Assembly: GCA_019671005.1 (NCBI GenBank) | Contig: CM033711.1 | Coordinates: 57,089,049 to 57,153,048, forward strand | Direction of reading: 5' to 3' | Length of the DNA stretch: 64,000 nt | DNA from: Hibiscus mutabilis | Lineage: Eukaryota > Streptophyta > Magnoliopsida > Malvales > Malvaceae | Shown here: positions 1-11,369 of the stretch, piece after piece | Numbering within the stretch: the first letter of the stretch is position 1 | Layout of the letters: the number at the start of each line of letters is the position of its first letter | Position numbers and translations under genes: made by a program | The notes under the pieces: model-generated | Told to the model about the DNA's origin: nothing | The model's database searches: none | What the model saw: the letters and a program-made list of their open reading frames with translations, nothing else

Positions 1-765
1 TCAGAGCATTTAAATGGAACGTTCTTTCAGAGGATTCGAGTCAATGGAGCTGCAAGAATCGAGAAACCTTTCACAAATCTTAGGTAATACCCAGCTAAAC
101 TGAGAAAACTCCTAACCTCGCAAACATTGTTCGGAGGTCTCCATTCAAGGACGGTTTGAATATTCTTAGGATCAACCTTTATCCATTCGGCCGAGATAAC
201 ATAGCCAAGGAATGATACTTTCGAGAGCCAGAACTCACATTTGCTCAATTTGGCATATAGTTGAATCTCTCTTAGTGTTTGGAGTACAATTTGAAGGTGA
301 ATAACATGTTCTTCCTTGTCCTTCGAGTAGATGAGAATGTCATCGATAAAGAAAACCACATATTTGTCCAAATATGGTTTGAACACTTGATTCATTAAGT
401 CCATGAAAGCCGCTAGAGCATTGGTTAGCCCGAAGATCATAACTAGGAACTCGTAGTGACCATAACCAGTTCTGAAAGCCATTTTCGGTACATCCGAGTT
501 TTGTATTCTCATTTGATAGTACCCCGATCGCAAATCAATCTTGGAGAAGACTTTGGCATCCTTGAATTGATCAAACAAGTCCTCTATCATTGGAAATGGA
601 TATTTTTTTCTTGATAGTGAGCCAATTTAGCTAACGATAGTCGATACATGGCCTTATCGACCCTTCTTTCTTATTAACGAACAATATGGGTGCTCTCTAG
701 GGTGAAGAGTTGGGTCGGATGAAGCCCTTGTCTTGAAACTCTTTCAATTGTTGCTTAAGCTCTAT
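1..765 (-). pseudogene. Element 1 pol: reverse transcriptase, into RNase H linker (partial)
   Basis: Reverse transcriptase would copy element RNA into cDNA in cytoplasmic virus-like particles. The longest open stretch (27-590) shows the RT palm: FSKIDLRSGYYQMR near its start, then FRTGYGHYEFLVM and the catalytic FIDDILIYSK (the Ty3/gypsy form of the YxDD box), followed by the LSKCEFW, VSFLGYVIS and SLAGYY connection motifs. The fingers region upstream (about 590-765) is recognisable but carries an in-frame stop in the CIDYR-LN motif. The window edge cuts it before RNase H. It continues from the protease region at 780-1532 as one polyprotein. Non-functional as it stands; RT identity is very secure. 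Confidence 0.9.
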
Positions 766-779
766 GAGTTCAATAGGGG

Positions 780-1532
780 TCATTCGATATGGATCGATAG
801 ACACTGGATTACTCCCGAGTTAAACTTCAATCTTGAATTTGACATCCTAAATAGGGGTAATTCTGACAATTCCTCAGGAAAAACATCAGGGAAGTTAGAA
901 ACAATAGGGAATAAATTCACACCAAATTCAATTTCATCACTTTTAATCATAGTAGCAAAAATGCTGACAAGTTGCTTATTGATCAAGGTAATCAATTTTT
1001 CTCCAAAACCACGGAGAAACAATTTTCTCTTTAGGCAATCTACCCAGTCTTGATGCCTCCCTAACCAATCTAATCCCAGAATGAGATCGAACTCAACAAA
1101 AGGCAATAAGAATATGTTGGCTAGGAAAGGGATGCCCTGAATAAACAAAGGGCAATCCTTACCTATTTGGTTCACTATTACATTGTCTCCTAAAGGATTG
1201 GTAGCAATTATGCTGCAACTAACATATTCAGGCTTCAATTTAAGCTTTTCAATTAATCCTTGAGATCTTATGAATGAATGGGTTAATCCCGTATCAAATA
1301 AAGCATAAACAAGGTAAATATCAAGGTAGATTGTACCTGCTATTACATCAGCAGACTCCTCGTCTTCTCGCCCTCGGATGTGATAGACTTGAGTAGGTGC
1401 CCGAGACTCTTGATATGTAGCATTAGACCCTTGGCCTTTGCTCTTTCCATAGTTTCCTGATTTAGCTTGCTTCGAACCCTTTCCCCAGGGTGAAGAAGCC
1501 TGATTGGACATGTGAGAAACATGTGAAGGCAA
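780..1532 (-). pseudogene. Element 1 aspartic protease and protease-RT linker
   Basis: Retroviral-type aspartic protease (RVP_2) that would cleave the gag-pol polyprotein. The active-site motif FDTGLTHSFI lies near residue 80. It is followed by NPLGD and by FDLILGLDWLGRHQDWVDC, the conserved Ty3/gypsy protease flap/C-terminal signature. The C-terminal part reads into FPDVFPEELSELP, the conserved linker before RT. The catalytic D-T-G is intact. It overlaps the zinc-knuckle frame upstream by about 70 bp in a different reading frame, indicating a frameshift (ancient, or programmed in the living family). Domain call is secure; loss of function is inferred from the damage around it. Confidence 0.85.
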
Positions 1533-2653
1533 CTTGTTCAGATTTTGGGGGGCAACCTTTCACATAGTGCGTCGTGTCTCCACACAAGTAACAAGCACTA
1601 GTGAGCTTTCTACAAACTCCAATATGGTTCTTTTGACAACTCTTGCAAGCAGGGATTTGGGTCTCCCTCCCGGTATTCATGATGCTATCCAAGGACACCA
1701 TAGGTGTTGAGGCTCTGGACATAGCTTGTGACTTGGGTACATATATACCCTTAGAGAAATTTCCCTAATTGGAAGAATTTCCTCCTTAGTGCTTTTGTTT
1801 CTTATTGTGCCAATGAGACTTATGATCATCCCTCAATCTTTTGTTATCTTAGGACTGATTCTCCGATCGTTTTGCCAAAGTCTTCATCTTGGCTCGGTAG
1901 CTATGACTCGGTTGACCAGTTCTTGAAAGTTAGTAATCCCCAAAGCAGTGAACATGGGGCCTAACTCATCATTGAGCCCATCTATGAACATTCTACACTT
2001 ATCCTATTCTTTGTTTATGAATTCCAAGTCGTATTTGTAGTATTTGCAAAACTCGCTAACATACTGCCGATCGATTTCCCTCATTGCTTCAGGTACAAGG
2101 ACTTCTTTTTGTGATCAGCAAGATACTAATCACTAATATACTTCTTTTTGAATTCTTTAAGGAAAAATTCCCAGGTGACAGCTTCTTCAAGTGCTGCCAC
2201 GGTAGTAGTCTCCCACCAATTTAGTGCCTCCTCGGCCAACAAAGCTATTGCACACTCCTGTTTGTGTTCATCTGAGCACTATAGTTGCTTAGACAAGATT
2301 CTTGTCATATTCTCCAGCCAATATTCTGCTTCTTCTGGCTTGTCTTCACTTGTTCCAGTGAAAGTGTAAGCTCGGTGTTGAGCTAACTTGTCAATTAAAG
2401 CTCTTGCCGGTTTTGCTTCCAGAGGGTCAGGAATAGTTTGAGGATTATGTCTCATAGAGACAATCAACTGATCAAACATCTCCTTCAAACTGGAGAAGCA
2501 TTCTCGTTGAATAGGATGGATCACGGGAACTTCCTGCTGAACTTGCTGAGGTTCAGCAGGCTTCTGGGGATCCTGGTTCATCCTTAAGCTCCCTTTCTCA
2601 TTGGAAGATCCAGTCGGGCTTTCATTATCGTTGCCCAGTCTTGTTTCAGACAT
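1462..2653 (-). pseudogene. Element 1 gag with CCHC zinc knuckle
   Basis: Capsid/nucleocapsid protein. The start codon at 2653 opens MSETRLGNDNESP, the same N terminus as copy P at 19366, which supports the start. A first open segment (2279-2653) covers the N-terminal proline/glutamine-rich region and AQHRAYTFTGTSEDKPEEAEYW, the start of the capsid fold. The middle (about 1750-2278) is gag-like but broken by stops and frameshifts. The last segment (1462-1722) ends in the zinc knuckle CYLCGDTTHYVKGC, a C-x2-C-x4-H-x4-C nucleic-acid binding motif. An earlier CKSC/C pair (CQKNHIGVC) is a second partial knuckle typical of this family. Confidence 0.85.
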
Positions 2654-2789
2654 TCTATATATAAGGAATAAGAGAAGTCAAGCTCAAGTCACAATCCCAT
2701 CAATATTCAAGTAACTCCTAGGTGGCACCTAAGTGACCAATGACAATAGCCTATTCATGCAATAGACCCTAGAATAATGCAACCTTAAA

Positions 2790-2802
2790 GCTCTGATTAC
2801 CA
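2790..2802 (-). promoter_or_regulatory. Primer binding site of element 1 (tRNA-iMet type)
   Basis: On the minus strand TGGTAATCAGAGC differs from the standard plant initiator-Met primer site TGGTATCAGAGC by one inserted A. It lies three bases after the LTR terminus (ends at 2806), the expected spacing. This fixes the 5' LTR/leader boundary. Confidence 0.85.
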
Positions 2803-2805
2803 TTC

Positions 2806-2816
2806 TGTAACATACT
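2806..2816 (-). repeat. 3' terminal bases of element 1's 5' LTR, left of the nested insertion
   Basis: On the plus strand TGTAACATACT, i.e. minus-strand LTR end AGTATGTTACA. The last five bases (ATACT) form the left target-site duplication of the Tat element. The LTR resumes at 12777. Confidence 0.75.
2812..2816. repeat. Target-site duplication, left copy (Tat element)
   Basis: ATACT, matching ATGCT at 12777-12781 with one transition. Five bases is the normal TSD length for LTR elements. Confidence 0.75.
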
Positions 2817-5800
2817 TGTAGCGATGTCCCATTCGCTAAAAAAGTATTTTTATTTTATTTTGTTTCGAAAATGTTTATTCCGGGGGATTTTGTAAAAAAC
2901 CGCGTTTTATTTAGAATTTGGAGTCGCCACTGGCCACTTAGGTAGGCCGGACGCCGTAAAACCAGAGATTTTTTTTAAATTGTAGGGTTCGAGAGCCAGT
3001 TACGGATGGGGAAGGATTAGCACCCCCACACTGCCCAAATTTGGTACTTTAGTAATTACCGTTTTATTAAAATTAAACTTTCTGGATTAAAATGACAATT
3101 AAATCAAAATTTGGTTATAAGTGCGAGTATATTTTAAAGATCCCATTATCCGAGGATAAACGCCCAACCACCATCACTATGCTTGGTACTGGCCCCGTTT
3201 ACGCTCGGATAAAAGGGCATCGCATTGGCAATTTATATTTCATTATGTAACCTTAAAAAACAAATAAAACATACATCCATGTTGACATGATACTAAAACA
3301 TGAATATTACAATGTTAAACAAAATAATGAAATACATAAAAAACATAACCCATCTTAATATAAAACAAGGTAAACATGAACGAGAAAAGCATGCTTCAAG
3401 ATTAAATTCTAATCGTATCATGATTGCACATATATAAAAAAAGAGATAGTATGCATGACATATACATAAAAGGGTACGAAATTAACGAGTCAACAACACC
3501 ACAAAAGCATACCATAACTTTATCAATGACATAATTAACATGTAAAAATAACAACAAAGACATTACATATAACAAACAATATCATACTATTAAGTAACCT
3601 ACAAAGAAAGCGAAATGGACATAAAAACATGGTATTTATGAGACCAAACACGCCATCAATTAATATGTAACCTAATATACAAAACGAACATAACAAGCTA
3701 ACATGTAAACGTGATATGCATGTTAAGTTAAATATAACAGAAAAAGACATGTGTAATATGAAAGATCAAATTAAAACACAAAAAGGATATAATACACGAT
3801 AAAACATAAATAGACAAGGCGTGGATGAAACATATGTAAATATGATGTGAAACATAACACACTAAAAAATAGATAAAAAAGAATAAAAGACATAAAAGTT
3901 TAAAGCACCAGAGGGACTAAAATGGAAAAGAAACAAAACTTAAAAACAGAATTTAAATAGACAAAAGACGTAATTAGGGACTTGATTAAAAATTGAATTA
4001 AACTCCAAAGGACCTATTGGGTAATAAAACCATGCGGCAAGCTCGGTTTGAAAAATCTCAAAACACGGAAGGATTAAGTGTGCAATTTTGCCATTTAAAA
4101 TCTGATTTCAACAAAATTAAGGATGAAATTAGGGTTTTTTGAAAAACTGAGAGGGACCAATCCTGCAATATGACCAAGGGGGAAAGTCAAACTGAAAAAT
4201 TTGAAAATGCGAAACTCCTTATGTAGCAATTGAACCATTTTTTAAAAATTAAAAGTCTATAAATAGACCTTATTGGATCTAATTTCAAGGTTTAGCCATT
4301 TAAAATTTTGTTTTATAAAACAAATCCCCCTCCATTCTCTAAGATTGAAGCCAACCCTCTTAAAACCTAGAATTCGGCCACCACTGGTCACCATAAGCCA
4401 CCACCGACTACCGTTAACTGGCGGCGACAGAACCCAAAAAAATTCAAAACGGCTCTTTCTTTATTTTTTAAACTCAGGTCCGAACCTAAGCTTTTAAGAA
4501 ATTGAACCTTTTTCCCTATATCTACAAAAAACAAAAAAAGAAAACCTTTGAAAGTTTGAAAGATGGCAGGGGAAAGGAGAAGATAAATAGACAGATGTGT
4601 GGGAACCATTCATCGGCATTCCCATCCTCGGCCACCATGCAAGGTGGCTGGCCAAAGCCAAAAGGGTATATTCTTTCCCTTTTTCTTTTATGTATTTGGT
4701 ATTATTTTTTGGTTCGAATGAACATGCAAAAGAGAAAGAAGAAGCTACCTTTTTTGGGAAATTTTTTTATGTTTTTTTGTTTATTTCAGATCTGGTAAAA
4801 AACTTGGTACAAAAGATGGTAAATCTCATTACATATATGTTGTTTTCTTCTATTCTTTGTAGAAAAAAATAGTACATATTTGGTAGATTTTTTGTACTGA
4901 TAATCTATGTTCTTTTTGATCTTGCCATGTTTGGATGATACGGCTGGTGAGGGACGGTGTGTACGGTGGCAGAGGGTGGTTGGAGGCGTGGTGGATGAAG
5001 TATGGTGGAGATGTCATCTCCGCTAGCCTCGTTCTTGGCCGTTGGATTAGATTTGATCCAACGGCTGAGATAGTTCGATGACAAACGGCCCAGATGAAAT
5101 CTTGAAACTAGTGGGATTGCGTGAGATGGTGCCACGTGGTGCACGACAATCAAGGGGTTAGAGGCATGAGGTGCACACGTGTGTAGCAGTCTGTACGGTC
5201 CCCAGGTTGACCACACGCGACATCTGAATGGTTTATCTCCTTTCAATCATAGACATTGGATCAAGATTTGATCCAACGGCCCAGGATCGGTTGTGCACAA
5301 TAAAGAGAGGGTGTTAGGGTTATTAAATCTGATATGGACTGGGCATTTAATAATATAACTTATATTGTAATATATTGGACTGGCATTTAATAATAACTTA
5401 TATGGGTTTTTATATTCACAGATCCATTTTTAATTATAACCCAATAATACCACTAATAATAACTAATATTGCTAATAATAATACATATATGTACAAATAA
5501 CATCAACAATGACATTAAGCTAAATACATACAGAATGACATACGTGTATACAAATTAACATACACATTACATGCGTTTAAACACAAGCATATACATTTGT
5601 TCATATATATTATACATGTGCAAACAATGCATGTACAAAATATAAACATATATATGGTACGCATATACCAACACCTACACACATACGCATACATAATATG
5701 TATAATACGCATGCGCTTACACATATCACACACATATTTTACACACATTAATCACATATATATAGTAAACATGTAATATAACATGTATACATGCAATAAT

Positions 5801-5866
5801 AATACCCCATTAATTATTATACTAATATATTGACAATATTTACAAACCGGATAAAAATGAGTGATT
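2817..5866 (-). repeat. 3' LTR of the Tat element
   Basis: Runs from the PPT junction (minus-strand TATAATCACTC at 5866) to CGCTACA at 2817, about 3.05 kb. The first ~290 bases (5866-5575) are duplicated at 12627-12330, and the first ~64 again at 12776-12713. Internal features: a low-complexity ACATA/CATAT-rich segment at 5450-5800 and the GTGGCGACTCC block near the end. No protein-coding sequence was found. Short ORFs here have no family resemblance. Confidence 0.7.
5450..5800. repeat. ACATA/CATAT low-complexity segment in the Tat LTR
   Basis: Dense short runs of ACATA, CACATA and TATATA with alternating purine-pyrimidine character. A second copy of part of it lies at 12330-12560. It produces a spurious Cys/Tyr-rich reading frame on the minus strand (5515-5748). 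Confidence 0.7.
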
Positions 5867-5881
5867 ATAGTTGCCCCTCAT
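5867..5881 (-). promoter_or_regulatory. Polypurine tract of the Tat element
   Basis: Minus-strand AATGAGGGGCAAC sits immediately before the LTR start TATAATCAC. It is purine-rich and correctly placed to prime plus-strand DNA synthesis. An identical arrangement occurs again at 12628-12642 inside the rearranged 5' end. Confidence 0.7.
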
Positions 5882-6115
5882 TGCTTGTTCTTGTGAAACG
5901 AGAACAAAGAAAAGACCAAAAACACTCATTTTTATCCGACTTCCCTACTCACGACTTCGGAATCACATGTTCTTTTGGAATTACGTGTTCTTCGGAATCA
6001 CGACTTCACCTTTGGTTCTTTTTTGAGATTCTAGAGTTAGGGCTCTTCCTATATGGAGCCTTTCACTTGGGGCCCCGAAAACTTAGGTTTCTCCTTTATA
6101 TAACCTTTGTCTTCG

Positions 6116-6222
6116 ATTTTTTTTCTTTTTCTTCTTTTTTATTTTTTTCTCTTTTTCCTTCTTTCTCTACTCTTTTTTCTTTTTCTTTTTTTTCTTCTTT
6201 TTCTTTTTTCTATCCTTTTTTT
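6116..6222. repeat. Polypyrimidine tract (polypurine on the element's coding strand)
   Basis: Almost pure T/C on the plus strand (TTTTTCTTTTTC-type). It lies in the 3' untranslated part of the Tat element, between PPT and tandem repeat. Confidence 0.85.
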
Positions 6223-6227
6223 TACAA

Positions 6228-7285
6228 GGCTGTTGATATCTTTGGACTTACGCTACTAAGGCTGTCGTATCATGCTGAAGGACTTATTGATGGCCGAACG
6301 ACTTATCACCATGCTTGAAAGACTTACTGGTGGCCCGAAGGGCTTAACACCATGCCTGAAGGACTTACCGATGACCCGAAGGATTTAACATCTGGCCTCA
6401 CCCTGCTATGGTTGCCGATCTTTTTGGACTCACGCTGCTAAGGCTGTCGCATCATGCCCGAAAGACTTACTGATGGCCCGAAGGACTTATCACCATGCTC
6501 GAAAGACTTACTGGTGGCCCGAAGGACTTAACACCGTGCTCGAAGGCCTTATTGATGACCTGAAGGATTTAACTTTTGGTCTCACGCCGCTATGGCTACC
6601 GTCATCTGGCCTTACGCTACTATGGTTGTCGCATCATACCCGAAGGGCTTACTGATGGCCCGAAGGAATTATCACCATGCTGGAAAGACTTAAAGGTGGC
6701 CTGAAGGGCTTAACATCGTGCTTAAAGGACATACCAATGACCCGAAGGATTTAACATCTGGCCTCACGCCGCTATGGCTACTGTCATCTGGCCTCACGCT
6801 ACTATGGCTACTGATGGCCCGAATGACTTATCACCATGCCTAAAAGACTTAACACCATGCCCGAAGGAGTTAACACCATGCCCGAAGGACTTACTGATGA
6901 CTCGAAGGATTTAACACCTGGCCTCACGCCGCTATGGCTGTTGTCATCTGGCCTCGCGCTACTATGGCTACCGCATCATGCCCGAAGGACTTATTGATGG
7001 CCTGAATGGCTTATCACCATGCTCGAAAGACTTACTGGTGGCCCGAATAACTTACCGATGACTTGAAGGATTTAACATCTAATCTCACGCAGATATGGCT
7101 ACCTTCATCTGGCCTTGTGCTACTATGGCTACCGCATCATGCCCAAAGGACTTACTGATAGCCTGAAGGACTTATCACCATGCTCAAAAGACTTAATGGT
7201 GGCCCAGACTCAACACCGTGCCTAAAGGACTTACCGATGACCTGAAGGATTTAACATTTGGCCTCACGCCGCTATGGATGCTGTC
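6228..7285. repeat. Tandem repeat array, ~20-bp unit in a ~160-182-bp higher-order unit
   Basis: The basic motif is about 19-22 bp, for example ATGCCCGAAGGACTTACTG and TGGCCCGAAGGACTTATCA, with the core CCGAAGGACTT. About six to eight units plus a spacer with CTCACGCCGCTATGGCTACC form a longer period. The marker CATGCCCGAA-type occurs near 6271, 6453, 6635, 6977 and 7138. That gives periods of 182, 182, 342 (about two units) and 161. The array lies in the 3' UTR of the Tat element. Known biology: Ogre/Tat 3' UTRs often hold such arrays and can seed satellites. Confidence 0.85.
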
Positions 7286-7385
7286 ATTTTTCCTTTCTTA
7301 AGTAAATTCTTTGACAATTCTTCAAATACTTGTCTAGGAACAAGCGAAAAATGACATGCCTCTATCTATATGATGCATGCATTGT

Positions 7386-7835
7386 CGTGCTTTCTTTTTT
7401 TGTTTTTCTTTTTCTTTTTCTCTATTTTTTCTTCTCTCTTTTACCCCTTTGTTCTTCTTCTCTTTTTATCAACAATTTCTCTCACTCTCTTTTCTATATT
7501 TTTCTTATTTCTTCTATTTTTTATTCTCTTTTTTTGTTCTTCTTCTTCTTCTTCTTCTTCTTCTCTTTTTATCATCATTTTCTCTCAGTCTCTTTTTATT
7601 TCTTTTTCTTATTTCTTCTATTTTCTTTTCTTTTTACTGTTCTAAACTCTTATGCTCTGGAAGGTTATTTCCCAAATTTCCTTTCTTCTCTTCTGTTGCA
7701 ATATGCCTTTTGATCAGTTATTTATCTGATTCATGTCTTTTAACCCTTCCGTGATATAATTCTTTCTCTCATTTTCCTTTCTTTTTTCTTTTTTCCTTTC
7801 TTTTTTTCTTTTTCTTTTTCTTTTTATTTTTAGAC
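7386..7835. repeat. Long polypyrimidine tracts with a (TTC)n microsatellite
   Basis: Two T/C-rich tracts (7386-7640 and 7768-7833) are separated by ordinary sequence containing CTTATGCTCTGGAAGG. A perfect TTC run of about nine units lies at 7537-7564. Several overlapping Phe/Leu/Ser-only reading frames here are compositional artefacts. Confidence 0.85.
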
Positions 7836-8696
7836 ATGTTTCAAAATCCTATGCCCTGAAATGTCATCCTTCAGATTTCACCGTTTCTTTTCTTTTTACA
7901 GTATGCTCAGTTTTGATCTTCATTTCATTCTTCCTGTTCTGCATTGCCCAACTTGATCATGAGCTCGACTACCTTCCAACTCCTTTGACCCAACATTCTG
8001 AGTATTTGTTAGTTTCGTCATCGGGGTTAGCAAAATGCTTCTATGTTCCGAACTTAACCTCAATCTTCTTGCCGCCTCTTGACGAGAACCATTTCTCGAT
8101 CTTTGTGCTTTAATTCTTTGGAGACTTGATGTTTACCTCTTATCGTCCCCCGTATTTTTTAATCTCATTATCGTACTGGTCCGTCCTTCATTTTCTTGAA
8201 CCAACCAAGGCATTATGGCTGAAACCCTCTTCTTGTTCTTGAGCTATCTGACACATATGCTATTGTCATCATCTTCATCATATACATTATGGGGTCATTT
8301 CTGGTTAGGTGCTCCAATAATATCCGCAACCTTGTGTTCTGGATCTTATCTCTAAAGTAATACATGGAAATCTTTGTCGTTTTAACTTGTCAATTTTTTG
8401 ATTGGCATTCCACTGAAGGGTATCATTAACATACAGGATCTTGAAATCACAGAATAGGAGCTTTGGATACCAAGTGCAAGAGCGTCTTAGATTCAACCAT
8501 TCAGTAATTCAAGGTTGTGAAATCTTCCAGATGACTCGGTTCATCCTCATGATTACCGCGTTGCTGCATGATACTACTCTTTCTCAATTCTCATTATCTG
8601 TTCTGCCCCCAAAAGGGTGGGCTTGTATGACCACTCGAACGCAGAAATGTTACTCTAAGAATAGAGTTCTAGGTGGTGCGAGTTTTAATTTTACCT
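7836..8696. other. Non-coding interior of the Tat element; no gene recognised
   Basis: Mixed-composition sequence between polypyrimidine tracts. I looked for pol remnants (RT FxDD, integrase HHCC and DDE, protease DSG) on both strands and saw none. The short ORFs at 7913-8113 and 8305-8496 have no family features. Confidence 0.5.
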
Positions 8697-9162
8697 ATAC
8701 TATCGTTTATTTTTCTCTCTTTTCTTTTCTCTTCTCTTCCTTTTTCCTCTTTTTTATTTTTCCCCTTTTATTCTTTTTCTCTTTTCCTTTTTTTTCTCTT
8801 TTTCTTTTTTCTTTTCTTTTTTTCTTTTTTTCTTTTTTACACTTTTATTATTATTTGAGGAAATCAATTCGTCACAGTCCTTTTCCTTGAGGACAACGAT
8901 AGAGCATACAACATTGCCCCAAGTTTCTCGGCATAGTCATGATTTGAAAATATTACCATCACTCATGAAGCTAAGGTTTCTTGAATTGGATGGTGTATTG
9001 CCACCTTCTCGCTTCAAGGAGTGCCCCAAAATTCCCACACTCTTATCCGAGCAAGCCTATTGCAAAGTTTCGAACATAGGAGTGCTTTTATTATTCTTTT
9101 CTCTTTTTTTCTTTTTTTTCTTTCTTCCTTTTTTCTTTCCTTCAATTATTCCCTTTTTTTAA
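8697..9162. repeat. Further polypyrimidine tracts
   Basis: Tracts at 8697-8853 and 9092-9160 are nearly pure T/C on the plus strand, separated by about 230 bp of ordinary sequence. They belong to the purine-rich (minus-strand) 3' UTR of the Tat element. From 9163 to 9412 there is ordinary sequence with no recognisable feature. Confidence 0.8.
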
Positions 9163-9412
9163 TTCATATTTTTAATTCTTTACTACCTAGAAGATTATGC
9201 CTAGAGTTTCAATTCCAAGCAACTCTACATGGTTGACATTTGGAGTCTTTTCCTCCTTGAACATCATTGAAAGAGTAGTAATCTTGCTTTGCTGACCAGA
9301 GTCTGGTAGGGAAGATCACACATAATTGTTGTCACAACATCCATCTAATGTCACATCTTGCAATTGATATCCAGTGCACTACAACGGCGAGAAAATACAC
9401 ATCTATGTGTTT

Positions 9413-10482
9413 TCAAGAACATTGTATGTTAAGCGAAAAGTGCTCTTCATTGGAATAAAAATCAACAAACATGCCCTTCAACAAACTATGAGTAGATGGA
9501 TTAGGTGCCATCCTCGTCGGTCTAGGAGCAAGATAGTGACCCCCTACCAAATGAGGCCATATGTTTGAGATAGATGTTCCGAACACTTCCAAATTTGCGC
9601 TCGTCCGAGGAATTTTCCTTGATGACCCCGAGGTGTCAGCCTGTCTTCTTCTTTTACGGCCACGCGAACCCTGGAGATGACACTCATTTACCTCTCCGTC
9701 TTTCTCTATCTTATCTTTAATTCGGTCCTTGGACTTAGACCCCAATTTTCCTTTTTTGATTGCGTATTCTATCCTCTCTCCAATCGTCATGAAATCTTCG
9801 AATCTATTTCTCGATTTCTCTAACATCTCATCGAAGAAAAGAGAGGGAAGCGTTGTATAGAATATGGGAGTCAACTCTTCTTCCCCTATAGGAGGCTGGA
9901 CTTGGGTCGCCAAACATCGCCACCTTAGTGCATATTCCCTGAAGCTTTTATTTGGTCTCATTTTCTCATTCTGAAGAAACTGATGACAGGGCGCTAAATC
10001 TAAAGCATATTTGTATTGACTCAAGAAGGCATTAGCAAGGTCACCCCATGACCTAACTTGTTTCTGTTCAAACAGTTAAACCACACCGTTGTAGGTCCTG
10101 TCAGGCTACTGTGGAAGTAGTGGATCAACAACTCTTTATTCTTCATGTATCCCTCAATTTTTCTACAAAACATGGTCAAGTGAATCTTCGTGCAGCTGGT
10201 TCCATCATACTGTGCAAATCTGGGAATCTTGAAATCCAGAGGAATGACCAAATCAGGGACTAGGCAGAGTTCCCTCGTATTGAAAACATTTATCTTTTCA
10301 TTCTTCTTTAGCTCTTTCCCAATTCTTTCTTCTAGCTGCTCAAGCATCGACTCTTTAGTTCGTTCCATTTTCTCAACTAGTTCTGCCATCGAACCCGAAG
10401 TATTAAATGATGAAGTGCCATGCGATGATAAAACTATTAAACAATGCAAAGAATGTGATGCAAGTGCAGTGCATGAGTGCAA
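9413..10482 (-). pseudogene. Tat/Ogre-like gag core
   Basis: Capsid part of a Tat/Ogre gag, in two frames. The first (10021-10482) has PDLVIPLDFKIPRFAQYDGT, then HLTMFCRKIEGY and LLIHYFHSSLTGPTTVWF. These are the conserved capsid motifs of this lineage. The second (9413-10024) continues with QYKYALDLAP, FREYALRWRCLATQVQPPIGEEELTPIF and FMTIGERIEYAIKKGKL, the C-terminal capsid region. It then turns basic (RGRKRRRQ). The frames differ by a small indel at about 10020. A coiled-coil segment lies upstream (10569-11282). Homology call is strong; the copy looks inactive because of the frameshift and stops. Confidence 0.8.
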
Positions 10483-10568
10483 TAAGGCATCGATTCCCTA
10501 AGTGATTTGTTCCTATAGGACATCTTTCATTCAGACCAAAAGGTTTCATTACATCCAGTGTTAGGATT

Positions 10569-11282
10569 TTACAGATAACGGTGAGCCCTAGTTCCTAACT
10601 TCTTGATCTCATTCAATAGTCCTATCAGCTTTCCTTCGCGGTCCAACGTTGGATCCATATTATGGCTTATTGGAGCTGCTACATCAGCTAAATCTGCTAC
10701 CTGTTGAGCTACTTGTCGGGCTTGAGTCATAACGATCTTCATGTCTCGGTCTTTCTCCTGTATTTTCTGCTCGGCCTTTTGCAGCTTGACGGTCACTGCC
10801 TCAGCACGAGTCTTGCTGGTACGTAAAGAAGTCTTGAGCCTCGCTATCTGTTATTTGAGTGTTGCGTTTTCCATTTGAAAGGCTTGTGATTCCTCTCTTT
10901 CCTACTGCAGACATGATTTCAGGATATCCTCCATGGCCAGACCGCTTTCTAATTCACTTTGGATAACGTCGCGTTGGTTCTCAGCTCCTTTCAGCTTCAG
11001 TGACAATGATCTAACTTTATTCTTACTATTCTTGCATTTCTGCTTCCAACGTTCCAAATTGTTCTTCATCTAAATCATGCCATTAATCCATTCTTCAGAG
11101 GTGTCACCCAGACCGACATTCTTGAATTCAAAGTGCAGCTTCTGGTACTCATCTTGTATGCTCTTCAATTTCATGGTCAGATCGTGCCTTTCATGCTCGA
11201 GCTGGCCGTACTTGCATACAAGTTCATCTTCTGAGACGTTTTTATTCTTGACACCTAAATTTATCTCGCTTGAATGACCCAC
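10569..11282 (-). pseudogene. Coiled-coil N-terminal part of Tat gag (broken)
   Basis: Two open segments, 11070-11282 and 10569-10796, with degenerate coding sequence between them. Both are rich in charged residues and Leu/Glu/Lys heptad-like spacing (for example YGQLEHERHDLTMKLKSIQD and KLQKAEQKIQEKDRDMK), as in the coiled-coil region preceding the capsid core in Ogre/Tat gag. Several stops separate the segments. No enzymatic motif is visible. Assigned by position and composition rather than by clear sequence identity. Confidence 0.55.
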
Positions 11283-11369
11283 CTCTGTGTTACCCGAAAC
11301 TTGGGTTGGGCGTTGACCCTCTTTCGACTTTGCCCCTTAGGCAACAACTAGTTCGCTGTAGAATCAGGG

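Noticed and set aside
733..1053. Plus-strand ORF opposite the element 1 protease
   Set aside because: Antisense shadow of a clear protease/linker coding region; no family features.
4255..4270. TATAAATA box on the plus strand
   Set aside because: The element here reads on the minus strand and no plus-strand gene follows. A chance TATA in AT-rich LTR DNA.
4273..5246. Cluster of small ORFs on both strands in the Tat LTR, possibly a captured gene
   Set aside because: No domain, start context or codon pattern, and the segment lies between well-defined LTR ends.
5515..5748. Cys- and Tyr-rich 77-residue frame on the minus strand resembling a small secreted Cys-rich peptide
   Set aside because: It is a by-product of the ACATA/CATAT low-complexity repeat in the LTR, and a diverged copy at 12225-12425 does not preserve the frame.
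6228..7285. CRISPR-like array
   Set aside because: Units are contiguous and diverged with no unique spacers, in a plant nuclear context. This is a tandem repeat.
7330..7754. Long Phe/Leu/Ser-rich reading frames that could look like membrane proteins
   Set aside because: They are translations of a T/C-only tract in three overlapping frames. The hydrophobicity comes from composition, and the tract lies in a retrotransposon 3' UTR.
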